Shown in pieces: positions 26,701 to 37,948 of a DNA stretch of 64,000 nucleotides. The stretch spans positions 26,558-90,557 of the forward strand of contig JABVXU010000215.1 in the NCBI GenBank assembly GCA_013365365.1, read 5' to 3'. A program made the translations under genes and the position numbers. The stretch comes from Cruorifilaria tuberocauda (taxonomy: Eukaryota > Nematoda > Chromadorea > Rhabditida > Onchocercidae). A model generated the notes under the pieces. The model was not told the origin of the DNA. It saw only the letters and a program-made list of their open reading frames with translations, and ran no database searches. Numbering within the stretch: position 1 is the stretch's first letter; every line of letters begins with the position of its first letter.

Positions 26701-29700
26701 AATTTTTGACTTCAACTTTAATCAGCTAATTGGATGAAATATGAAAAAGTAAAGATCTAAATAAGAACTGAACTATTAATTATCTTTTAACGAAATCATT
26801 TTAAAATTTAACAAATGTCCAATCAACTATTTCCTATCCACTGAAGAAATTTTTTTTCAATATCGAATACATGCATTGAACCATCTTGATAACTTGATCC
26901 AAGCAAGTCAGTTTCAGTATCTGCAAAAATTGGATTTGGAATTGGAAGCAATAATAGTAAGACTTCCACCCTCACATGCTGACGTGACTGTTGCGCTATG
27001 AGCAATTTTTATTAATATAATGCTTACCACTAATATTTTAGTAAAGTCATTACAGTGTGTAGAGAAAGTGGACAAGAGAAAACGTCTAACGCATAATCAA
27101 AGAAGCGTAGAAAGTATCGTACGTTGCATGCAAGATCATTCACCGCAAAATATTACACGTGCAGCACGGAAAATTTCCACACCAACATTTCTCTCAAGAT
27201 TTGCACCAATTGTTGATGGACAGGTATATTTGCTTTCATATTTAAACACTTTAATTGTTGTACTTCTATAGATGAAATTCCAGGTTGTGCCAAATAAACC
27301 GGAAGCATTATTTGGAACGCAGTATGGTTCATTATTTCGTAATGTTGACCTGCTAGTTGGAATGACCAGTAATCCGGCTCATCATCTTCTACCGGATGAT
27401 GATATGCGATTGGGTATCGATAGAGAGAAACGTGAAAGAATTTTCCGGTTTGTAGATTACTTTATTTTTCCATTCTTCAACTTTTCTCAAATTATATTTT
27501 TATATCGTCAAAGTTTTTAAATCAGATAATTTGTTGTTGGGCGTAACGGGGTCAGATAATTTGTTGTTGGGCGTAACGGGGTCATTGTAAAGGTTTATTC
27601 CTTGTGGAGATTAAGAAGGCAATTAGTATCAATAGATAATTTCCTTTTGATCATTAATGATTGAAGTAACCGTTTCAAAGTTTAAGTAGAGTTGAAATTG
27701 AGTCAGAGGTCACAGGTGAGGAGAGTAAAGCTGACGTGGCCACTTCGTTTCGATAGATATTGAAGCCTGGATAATAAGACAGTTCTACTTTTGGGTAATA
27801 CTAACGGCATATATAATTCCTTTGGTGGGCGATAGCCGAATAGCCGAATAGTCACACATACAACATATACAGTCAATGTGAGAGACAGAGCGGATGATAA
27901 TCACTTGGCCGTAGAAAAGATGAATCTAAGACGAATGATGCAGACAAAGGAGAGGTAAAGTTAATGGTAATCAGATAGACATAAGAGAGGTAAAATCAAT
28001 GGCAGTCAGGTAGGAATACAAGAGATAAGGTAAATGGCCAAGCGATCAATGATCATGCACAACGACACGTCCGTATTGAAAAAGGAAGAATTTTCAGGAC
28101 ACTTATACGGAACCTTTACGATTTCCATCGCAAGGAAATATTAGCAGCGATAATAAACGAATACACCGACTGGGAGAATCCGAGAGTGAGTTTCCCACTT
28201 CAGTTTAGCATAAGCGAACTTTTTCAAAGAAAGAATTAAAGGGGCGAAGTGAAGTTGACAACAGTTATTACATTCGCGTGTTTTTGTTGAGTCTGTCCTT
28301 TTTGAATTTGATTTTGTATTGGATGCCGAAGGTACTGTACTTGGTGCATTCATAAGAATCATGAAATCATCCTTTTCGTCGAAACTAAACATGGCAGAGT
28401 ATAATTGACAATCATCATCATCAGTCATAATCAACTTGATGCTGATGAAAATGCAGAAACTAGTTGAACTTTCATGCAATATCGAAAGTTTTGTCCAAAG
28501 GAATAAATTGCTTTTATTATGAAATGGGAATATCTATTTAAGGATCATCCAAAAACAATCCGTAACGGTGTTCTTGCGGCGCTAAGTGACGCTCTGTTCG
28601 TTGCGCCACTGATTGAAACAGCTCGATTACATTCTGTCGATGATGATCACGAAACATCAAATACTTTCATGTATCCATCTAACCTCATTTTCAACCTATC
28701 AATTTACCTTCAGTTTATGAAATGTTTAAATCCGCTTACTAAAATTACTATAAAATTTCAACTAATTTTAAGCTATATATGTGTATGTATGTGTGTATAT
28801 ACATGTGTGGATGTATGTCATGTACATTGTGTATGTGTATATGCGTGTGTGTATGTTTATGTGTGTCTGTCCTTAAAAGTCAGTTGGAAATTTCGAATAT
28901 TAAAAATTATTTTACTGTTTAGGTTCCTGTTTGCGCATGAGTCGAAAAGTACAGCGGAAGAAATGACTGCAAGTGGTATTCGAGGTTCCATTTCTGGTGA
29001 TCATATACCTTATATCTTCGGTTATCCGCTTAACAAAGACGATGATGTCAGCTTGAAATTTTTGAAGTTCAAATGATTTACATAATGATTAAAACCTAAA
29101 TAAACATTATTATGAAAATTTGTAAAATATCGGAAAAAGTTTTCTTTAAATCTTTCCATTCTATTAATTAAACTATCAGTACATCTTTGTCATTCATCAC
29201 ATCACATGAAGTTTTTTTCCTATCTCATTTTCTCACCTTTTTTTCTATCTAAAGATATTTCATGAACTTACATTTTTTTGATTTATATAAAATAAAGAAA
29301 ATTAATAAACTAATTTTGTTTTTTTTACTTGCTATTGTTTGTTTTAGCTTTATTCGGGCTTCACAAGCGAAGATCAAATGATCTCACGTGTAATGATGCA
29401 TTATATTTCAAATTTCGTTAAATCTGGGTATATTTATTTTATGCAAAAAATAAACTTTACTTTTTTCTTAACCTTTTTAAACCAAATTTTTCTCCTTTTC
29501 AAATAATCTAAAATTTACTCTTAAAGAGTTAAAGTACATATAATTAATCTTTATGACTATAAAACAAGAAGTATATTTGGTTTAAAAATAAATTAGAAAA
29601 ATTTTACTTCTTTCTTAATTTAATTAATTATTTCCCATCCATTAGAAAAACATATAAACAATGCCATTTAGAAAAATATATATTTTTTAAAGAGATCCAA

Positions 29701-32659
29701 TTAAACCGGTTCAATTACAAGCAATAACACCAATAGCTGAACGGTTTCATAGTACTGCTTGGCCACAACTTACACAACGAAATCGTGAACCTTATTTGGA
29801 AATAAGTATGTTGAAAATAAATTTAAAAATTTTACTCCTTAATTTAATTAATTATTTTGTATCCATCAGAAGAATATATAAATGATATCATAAAAATAAT
29901 ACATGCATTTATACAGAGCTATAAAAGTATCGAATTTCTTCCTTATAAGAATTCAAATTTTCAATTATTCATTATTTTTCAATAATATATTAATTTTAAC
30001 TGTCTATTACTGAAAAATGAAAATCATTAGAAGTTCGTTTCTTACCGTTTAAACAATTTTTTTTAATCTGATATTTTTGCTTGAAAATTATAAAATATTT
30101 TTTAGAAATTTTTTTGTGTAAAAAAATTTAATAATTCTCTTATCATTATGCTTGCTTACTGTTTATTTCTTCTAGCCGATAGACCACGTGTGAAAAATTA
30201 TTATCGTAATGCTCAGATAGGTTTCTGGAATGGTTTGATACCACAATTGCATGCAAATGGACGAGAAGGTGTACCAGTACCTGAAGTAGGTTTAAAATTA
30301 TGCATAAAAAATTTTTTTAATTATAATTAAAATTTTATTAATTGCTAATTGACTGAATGAAGTTGATCAAAAAAAAAATCAAATTTTTTGAAATTTATTT
30401 TCAGGAACATCATTTTCTTCCAAATCATTTCAAACGTGAATCATTTTTTGGTACTGTAAGACCGTATGCAAGCTATGCTAATGAACCATTTCCACCGCCA
30501 CCTCTTCCACCAACTCCCCTTCCAAAATCTATCGAAAAGCTTACAATATGTTAGTGCTTCAACTTCTTTCGTTTCTCCCATATCAATGATCTATTCAGGA
30601 TAATTATCGGCAAATGTGTAATGCGTAAATCTGTAATTATGTACCTGACAATACGATGTATAATTTAGGCCAATTCATGATAAACACGGACAGATGGCTT
30701 CTGAACTGAGCTCAGCTAAATTTCTACAGTACTAATTCTGAAGTTTTACGTAAATCATAAACTTCATCGCATATCAGTTAGAATTAACGATTCATTTATC
30801 AATTTAATGTTTTCCGGCTATTTTCAAAGAAGAAAATAAAAATCGGACAGTGATATTTTAGTTCCATCACATGAGACAAATTCTGATGGAATACCAACAA
30901 CACCAATGACATTAGCAAAAGCAGCTCAGAACAGTACAATGTTATCAATTACAGTTGCTGTTGGATGTAGCTTATTATTCCTCAATATATGCATTGGCCT
31001 CGGCCTTTATAGGCAGGTTTGCTTTTAGCTATTCAAAGTAAAACTTAAATTTGATTTATAGTAAATGAATAGGAATTGTAAATGAATTGATATTGTTTAT
31101 TTTCTCCGAAATTTACACTTTTAAATTGAGTAATTAAAGAAAAATGTCATTAATTAGCAATATTCCTATTCATATAATTAATTTACAAGAGAAATTATCG
31201 TTTAATTTTATCATATTTATAATTTAAAAAATGATTTCTCTGTTTTTTCCTATCGATTATGAGCAAATGAATGGAAAATTTCCAAAAAAAAAAAATTTAT
31301 AGTTTACACTTTAAGGTCAATTTATTAATTTTTCATACATTTTTTATTTTTTAGAACAAAAATTCATCACAACAATCTTTAAAATGATATAATTACTTTA
31401 ACCTTAATTAATTATTTTTCAGGAGAATGTTTGCGAAACACTTGCAAGCATTCTAAGCTGAAGTTTTCTCTCTTCGGCCTCTTAAAACAGCTTAAAATTT
31501 TAAATCCTTTAGCTTCCTAAAAATCTCTTCAGAGAAGCAAATATATTTCTTCGTTTATTTACAGTGTAATAAGAAAGAAGAAACAAAGAAAAAGTTGCAA
31601 TTGCAATATCAAACCTACTCGGCTAATTATCAATTAAACGCTACTGATATGAAATATGCTAATAATGTTGCTGGACAACAGGTTTGTGTAAAAAATTACA
31701 AGCCTGAAATATGTGAATTTTTAAATCATGAAAAGATTTGTTGAAATGTTAAAATGCTATTTTAACAGCTTTACTAAATAAATTTAATTAAAAATTGTAA
31801 ATATAAAATTGAACACTATAGAATTATTATCAATTAATATTTTCGAATATGGAAATTTCTGATAAAATTCTAATCATTTATCAGAAAATGATTGATTTAT
31901 TTCAATAATTTTAAAGTATCGATTTCAGTTAATTGAAAATTTTTTCCAGCAATTAAATTACATATCGGCGCCGCCGCCACCGTCACTTAGCCAACGTCCA
32001 TCGATAACAAATTCAATGAACGCACCGTTAGATTCAAAATCCTCGAAAATTACCACTTCCTATCAGAATTACAATAATACATCACATAATGATGCATTAA
32101 TTACTAAATGTAATTTCCAGGAACAGGTAAATCAATACTTCATTCCATCTCACGTAAGTTGGATACGTAAACCACGCTTAACCTTAAATTATTTCATAAT
32201 TTGAATTAAATTACGAAAATTTCTTTTTTAGATTGTTTTATTTAAGAAGAAAATTCCTTTAAATTTACAAATATTTAATATTGATAACCTTTTCATAACC
32301 TTCAAATAATTCTATCCCAAAATAAGAATACCACTAGAGGGTAAAGGTTAAAACTATCGAATGAAAAAAGCTTGAATCGCAATTTGTTATAATATTTGAT
32401 AATTTCTAAATTTTTTTATAATTGTTTTCTCAGTTTTTAAATAAAAGTTGAAATTTATATCCTACGAAATTTTTTATTAATTTTTTAGGAACCATTATTG
32501 TCAACAAGAACTAAGGCATCAGTTGGATCATTGCGACTTGGTGTAAGTCCAACTTGTCCAAAACATGGACGAGCAGCAATGGCCCAAGCAAATACTAAAG
32601 TTAATTCATTAAGTGGCCTAGCAACAGGTGGACATGTATTGGAAGAAATACAAGTATAA
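23749..32659 (+). CDS. nlg-1: Neuroligin, 20 exons, 875 residues
   Basis: Exons: 23749-23810, 24077-24212, 24350-24462, 25406-25521, 25748-25906, 26057-26211, 26316-26462, 27056-27223, 27284-27447, 28098-28185, 28543-28670, 28923-29046, 29348-29427, 29693-29805, 30176-30285, 30405-30549, 30862-31016, 31565-31681, 31950-32126, 32489-32659. All joins keep frame. Exon 1 is a signal peptide ([16 protein letters not shown]). The cholinesterase-like ectodomain shows [46 protein letters not shown] and GDHIPYIFG. The nucleophile elbow reads GWGSG with Gly242 in place of the catalytic Ser, and the usual active-site His before GD is Ser503, so it is a non-enzymatic adhesion protein. A Pro-rich stalk leads to a transmembrane helix at about 697-718. 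The 157-residue cytoplasmic tail ends in EIQV, a possible PDZ ligand. It is expected at synapses as a neurexin partner. The weakest junctions are the exon 12 donor (GTCAGC) and the exon 14 acceptor (AAAG). Confidence 0.93.
27522..27584. repeat. Perfect 30-bp tandem duplication in neuroligin intron 9
   Basis: The unit TCAGATAATTTGTTGTTGGG-CGTAACGGGG occurs at 27522-27551 and again at 27552-27581 without mismatch, followed by TCA. The unit is GC-richer than the surrounding intron. The following 500 bp (to about 28060) is also less AT-rich and contains further short repeats such as GAGAGGTAAA and CCGAATAG. A mobile-element remnant is possible, but no coding or terminal-repeat evidence was found. 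Confidence 0.9.
28776..28872. repeat. TG/TA-rich tract in neuroligin intron 11
   Basis: An imperfect TGTATG/TGTG-type simple repeat between exons 11 and 12. Its open translation on the plus strand is a simple-repeat artefact. Confidence 0.9.
29585..29902. repeat. Direct repeats flanking neuroligin exon 14
   Basis: About 90 bp before exon 14 (29585-29678) and about 90 bp after it (29812-29902) are similar, both with AAATTTTACT..CTTAATTTAATTAATTATTT..ATCCAT..AGAA..ATATAAA. The exon (29693-29805) lies between the copies. This suggests a local duplication of intronic sequence. Confidence 0.6.
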
Positions 32660-33005
32660 TACTAAACATTGTTTCAATTTTGTATGCTTTAATTCGTTGC
32701 ATTCTTTATGTAAATCTTTTTTCTTGTTACTTTTATTAATACATTTATTGCTAACTTTTTTAAAGATTAAAACCTTACATGTTTATAAATTAACAATTTT
32801 CACAAAATTTACAAATTGCGATCATAATAATAATAAGGAATAATCAGGAATATCAGAAAAATTCTCTGAATAGTTAAAAAGCTGAATTTCGATTTTAGGT
32901 TTTTAGGGAAATATGATCGAATTTACATGAATTCTTCGTATGTAATCATTCAGTTATATTTTAAAATATATATGAATTTAACATATGATGGCCTTGTGAC
33001 CTATT

Positions 33006-33949
33006 GATTGTCACTGAAAAAATTCAAATAATCAAAATATTTGTTATGAGCAAATTTTATAGTTGTTTTTTCAATTAAGTCATATCAATATTGTTATGGA
33101 ATTTGTTATTGAATTAAAAAAATGGCACATACAAACTGAAATTTTATTAATGCGGAAATTCCCTTTTGATTAACTTTATCATATCTAACTTTTTCAACTC
33201 ATTTAACTAATACAATTTGGAATATTTTAAGTAATTGTAAATATTTCACAAATTGTTATCTATGCTCAATTTTTGAACAGTTACTTTATCTTCGCTTTGA
33301 ATGTTGAGTAAATTTTAAGTAAATGTTTGATACTGTAATATTGTCATAAGCATTTTTGTAAAATAATGCACAATTCAAAAACGTATAATCAACAAAATTA
33401 ATTTACAGTTCTGCAACTATTCATAAACTTGAATGTTTAAAAAATATAAAGATTTTTTTAAAACATAAATAACTTTAATTCAAAAATTTCGTAGTATTAA
33501 ATATCAAACATTTATTCTTTTTTAATTGGATAAAAAAGAAAATTTAATTACGAAATTGGCATTATCAAAGAAAAGATATCAATTAATCTATCATGTCAAT
33601 ATTGATTGGTTCTTTTCAGTACACATTAAAAAGTTTTGGATTTCTTCCTAAATAAGAATTATGAATGATAAGCTAAGATTATTTCAAAAATTAGCAAATA
33701 TAATATTTATTTCAAAAAAATTGATTTTTTTCAAATCGAGGATTCACAATAAAATATGTTTTTATTCATTTTTATTAGTTCTCACAGCAATATTTATGCA
33801 TCGAATCAATTTTCAAAAAAAATCAAAGAGGTTTATTTAAAGACATTTCGTTTTATGGTTTTATTGTTTGAGGTATTTGATAAGGGAGAAAATCGTAAAA
33901 TGATTGATATTGATTGTCACTACAAAAGTTCAAATAATCAAAATATTTG
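33006..33949. repeat. Pair of similar 40-bp segments, 0.9 kb apart
   Basis: TTGATTGTCACT, then a variable part, then TTCAAATAATCAAAATATTTG occurs at 33006-33045 and 33910-33949 in the same orientation, with differences only in the central few bases. The second copy is followed by a degenerate repeat of the ATTTGATAA..GGGGAAAA..AAAATGAT type. Confidence 0.65.
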
Positions 33950-35339
33950 ATAACGGGGAAAAAAGTAAAAGCAAAATGATCGATATCTTGTGGTAATACA
34001 AAAATGCATAAAAATGAAATTAATTACTCGTGGGAATTGAATAAAACAAATTGTTAGTTAGTTGGTAACATATCACAAATCATTCCTTTTACATCGAAAA
34101 ACTAATCGAATCATTTTTTTCTGTTTCATTCTGTTTGAAACGTTTAAATTTATCAATGATCACGTTTTGCTCGGTTTAACTTGTATAACTCTGAAAGAAA
34201 CCAAAAAATTGTTATTATTATTATCAAGAGATTATAAGTACGGTAGATGTTTACCTTAATTCATAATGTGTAATTATTTTACTCTAATTAATTATAATTA
34301 AATCATATCAATTGAAAATATCAAAATCTTTTCATGATAAACATTTTTCAATTATTACTAATAAAAATAAGTGAAATAAAAGAGAAATCCCTGATTAAAT
34401 AATAATTTTGAAGGAATTTTAAAAATTAAAAATACATTATATACATTACCTTTCTTTATTTTCCAAATATAGCATATACCTTGATAGGATTAATTCATCA
34501 TTTTTGTCATTTTCTACCAATATCATTTTGATTTTCAAAATAAAACATGTATCTCTGCAAAATTAAATAAATATATAATATAAACGAGCCATTTTGTTTA
34601 AAAATTGTTGACAGTATTATTTGTCATTTTTAATAAGAAATCAGTTTGAAATTTAACTTTTCAAATGAATTATCTGTTAAGTTCACAAAATTATTCGAGT
34701 AAATGCAAAGATCAACTTTAATTTCAATTTAAACTTAGAATTAACATTCAAAAAAAAGTTAAAAATATGAAATTTCTCACGAACAATTTCACTCCATACA
34801 TTTTATGAAGTATTCATTTCTTCTTTTCCTCAATTTGTTTGGTAGTAAGCATTAGCTTTTGCTTCAATTAATAAATAAGGAAAGAAGTAAGAAATATTTT
34901 CCATTTTACTTTCAGAAAGTAATTTTTCTCTTTTTTAATTATCCGCATTACTCAAGTTTCCTTTTATTCATTGTTTTGTTTTGCTTCCTAATTTATGGTG
35001 TCATGTGTCATCCATCAACAAAGTGATAGTAATTATATCTTGGAGAAATATCAAACTGAAAAAATCCATCATTTATCACTTTTTCATTTCCAATCAATTT
35101 AGATGAAAATTAAATTAAAATTCCTTTTGGATTCTCACTCTTATCTGCTTATTTAATATAAGCATGTTATCTGCCAGTATGGTGGATAGGGGGAATAAAT
35201 TAACGATAAATTAGAATAAACAAATTAATAGCTATTTATCTCTCAAATTATCTATCAGAAATAAACAAATTAAAGGATATATCGATGAATTTGAGTGAGA
35301 AATGAGAAAATTTATTTCCCTTTTGGTCAATGTATAGAA

Positions 35340-35690
35340 AAAGTTTTTTTGAAAATCAAAAAATCCATTTATTATTAAAAAAATTGATAAAGAGATTAGT
35401 AAAAAATTGAAGATTGAAAAAAAATTAGTGCTGAAGAAATCTTTTTATTATAAAAGAAAGTGATAAGAGAGATAAATAAAAATTGAAAAATTTTTTTGAA
35501 AACCGAAAAATCCTTCCTTTATAACAAGTTGATAAAAAATTAAAGTTGAAGAAAAATTAGTGCCAAAAAAACTTTTTTTATAGAAAAACTGATAAAAAAT
35601 TGAGAAATTTCTTTGTGAACAAAAAAACCTTTTATTATAAAAATAAAAATTGAAGAAAAATTGTGCTAAGTTCCCAACTAAAGAAAAAAA
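35340..35690. repeat. Degenerate A-rich tandem repeat
   Basis: Phrases such as GAAAATCAAAAAATCC, TTTTATTATAAAA, TGATAAAAAATTGA and GAAGAAAAATTAGTGC recur in order about three times, with a variable period of roughly 110-150 bp. The 122-codon minus-strand open frame across it (35448-35816) is Phe-rich, repeats the same pattern and is not taken as a gene. Confidence 0.7.
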
Positions 35691-37648
35691 ATTGACAAAA
35701 AATTCTTTCTCTTTCTTTCTCATTCGAGATTCTTCTTCAAGTTGGGAGTTTAGCACTAAATAATGAACGTCAGAATAGATGCAAGTCAATTTGCATTTTG
35801 CATGTGATTGCATCATATGCTTTTAAATTAAGAGAAAATTTTAAATTATTTAAAATTGCTGAAAATTTTCCAGTATAAATAGCAATTGAAATTTTTAAGA
35901 ATTATCCTTTTTTTCATTTGCGAAACAATTAAAACTTTGAAACTATTGATTGTTTTATTCCTTTCTGTTTTTTTTTGTTAAAAATTTTAAAAATTACGCT
36001 AAAAATTTTTTTGAAATATCTAAGAAGAAAACATTGGAATGTAATTTTCAGAGAACCGAAAAAAATCATTATTTATCAATATAATATTTTGATGATAGTG
36101 ATACAAATTATCGTAGGATGTGTGATGCCAATTATCATGGGATATAGATTTCGAATAATATCGTGATAATAGTGCTACCAATTATTCGTCAGGTGTATGA
36201 TTCAGTGTAGCAGAAAAATAATTGTTTTTTGTTTCAAAATTGTTAACTTGTTAATGCTCGCAGTTTGTTGCTAATTTCTCATAAACAGGTAGGAGTAGAA
36301 TTTAATAATTAAAATTATGTGATAAGTGCAATTAAAAAAAATTTCATAAACATATTTAATTAAAACTTTTCCAAGAACTTTCAATTTCGTCTGTGTTTAT
36401 TAATAAATGACTGAATAATTTAGTAGGTTAAATTTGAGATGATTAATCTACTATGACCGTATCACTAAGGTAATAATCAATAATAATAGTGATATTATTT
36501 TGCTCATTATTTCGTATGAAATTAATTAAGATGATATTAATTAAATTTTTGCAAATTTCTCAAAAATTATCTATGAGATCATATATCGTTCATTTTTAAA
36601 TTTAGATAATTCCTTATCACTTGCATGCTTTTTTACTTTTTTTGTGCGAAATCGAAAAGCTAAAAACTCAGTGTTGTTATGGTATTAAACAGTAAATTTT
36701 CCATTCATTTTTCAATCAAAATTTACAATCAATTCCGATCGAATGATACTTTTAGAATACGGTATGAGTTTAATGTGAAAATGCTGAGTGATAAAAAATT
36801 TCTCATATCATACGAAAAACGGGAGAAATTTTCGAGAAAATTATCTCAGTTCGAAATTGCAACATAAGGGGAAAGTAAAGTTTTGATGAAACAAAAGGAA
36901 AGAAAGAAAAGGATAGTATCGAGTATAAAAATCAATAAGTGATATGATATCACATGTTGTGATAAGTAAAAAGAAAATGCTTCAATTTTTTATTTCACAA
37001 ATTTCATTCTTCACTCTAAAGGAATTGAATTTTAATTTTGATTAGCTTAGTATTTCGTAAAATCAACTTCCAAAATTTTATTATTTTACTTTTTTTCTAA
37101 CCATTTTTTGCAACATAATGATAAATATCATAATCTTTCGAAAAATTTTCACCTGCTTTCTTCATCATTTACGCTTATCCTTTCTTTGTTTTTTTCGTCT
37201 GTTATCTTATCAAAATGATATAATTCAATGTGTATGAAGAATGCTTATTAGCATTTGATAATTGAAAGATTCAAGTTGAATTTAGCTTTAATAAGCCGAT
37301 TTTTCAATTTGATAAAATTATCTTCATTTTATTGTATATTTCAAAATTATACTGTGATTTCATTCAATGAAAAACTGTTAGCTTTTCAAATTATTGTAAG
37401 TGCAAAATCATTTCAATTATGTTAATTTCTTTTAAGAGCAATTTCAAGCCACAGAAATAAAATGAAATTCTGGAATTGCTAAAAGTATATTTCCCAATGG
37501 ATCGATTCATTAAGATTCCATTTCTTCAATTCTAATGATATGATATGGAGAGAAGGCGGGATATCCGGTTGGGATGGGAAGGCATAAGGAATATCGTTGT
37601 TGACAATCGAAACTGATATCGATAAACATAACAGATGAAAGATAGAAA

Positions 37649-37687
37649 AGAGAGAGAGAGAGAGAGGGAGAGAGAGTGGAAGAGAGG
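37649..37687. repeat. (GA)n simple repeat
   Basis: A GA dinucleotide tract with two interruptions, about 260 bp before the flp-18-like start codon. The minus-strand Ser/Leu-rich open frames over it are artefacts. Confidence 0.92.
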
Positions 37688-37948
37688 TGGGATCTCTCCA
37701 ATATTATTATTTAAATTCAAAAAAAAGAAAGAAAAAATGAAAAGAAAGGGAAAAGAAGGAAAACGATATAATAGAAGAGTGGAAAAGAAAAGGTAAATAA
37801 AAGAATTCAATGGACTGCAAGACATTCTAAGAAAAACAAAAAATAAAAAAACCTTTCTAACTTCTCATTTCAATCCTAACTCTATTTTAGCTTCGATAAT
37901 CTGGACAAGCTAAGAACTAAGCTGAATATTTGTACTTGTAATACGGCG

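Larger units (their letters stand above)
32660..37948. other. Intergenic between neuroligin and flp-18-like genes
   Basis: No gene is supported; open frames are short and low-complexity. The stretch contains a dispersed pair of about 40 bp (33006-33045 and 33910-33949), a degenerate A-rich tandem array (about 35340-35690) and a GA tract (37649-37687). The right part should hold the flp-18 promoter. Confidence 0.5.

Noticed and set aside
28141..28479. 112-codon minus-strand frame
   Set aside because: It overlaps neuroligin exon 10, which is confirmed by homology and phase, and it resembles nothing known.
35448..35816. 122-codon Phe-rich minus-strand frame
   Set aside because: It is the translation of a degenerate A-rich tandem repeat.
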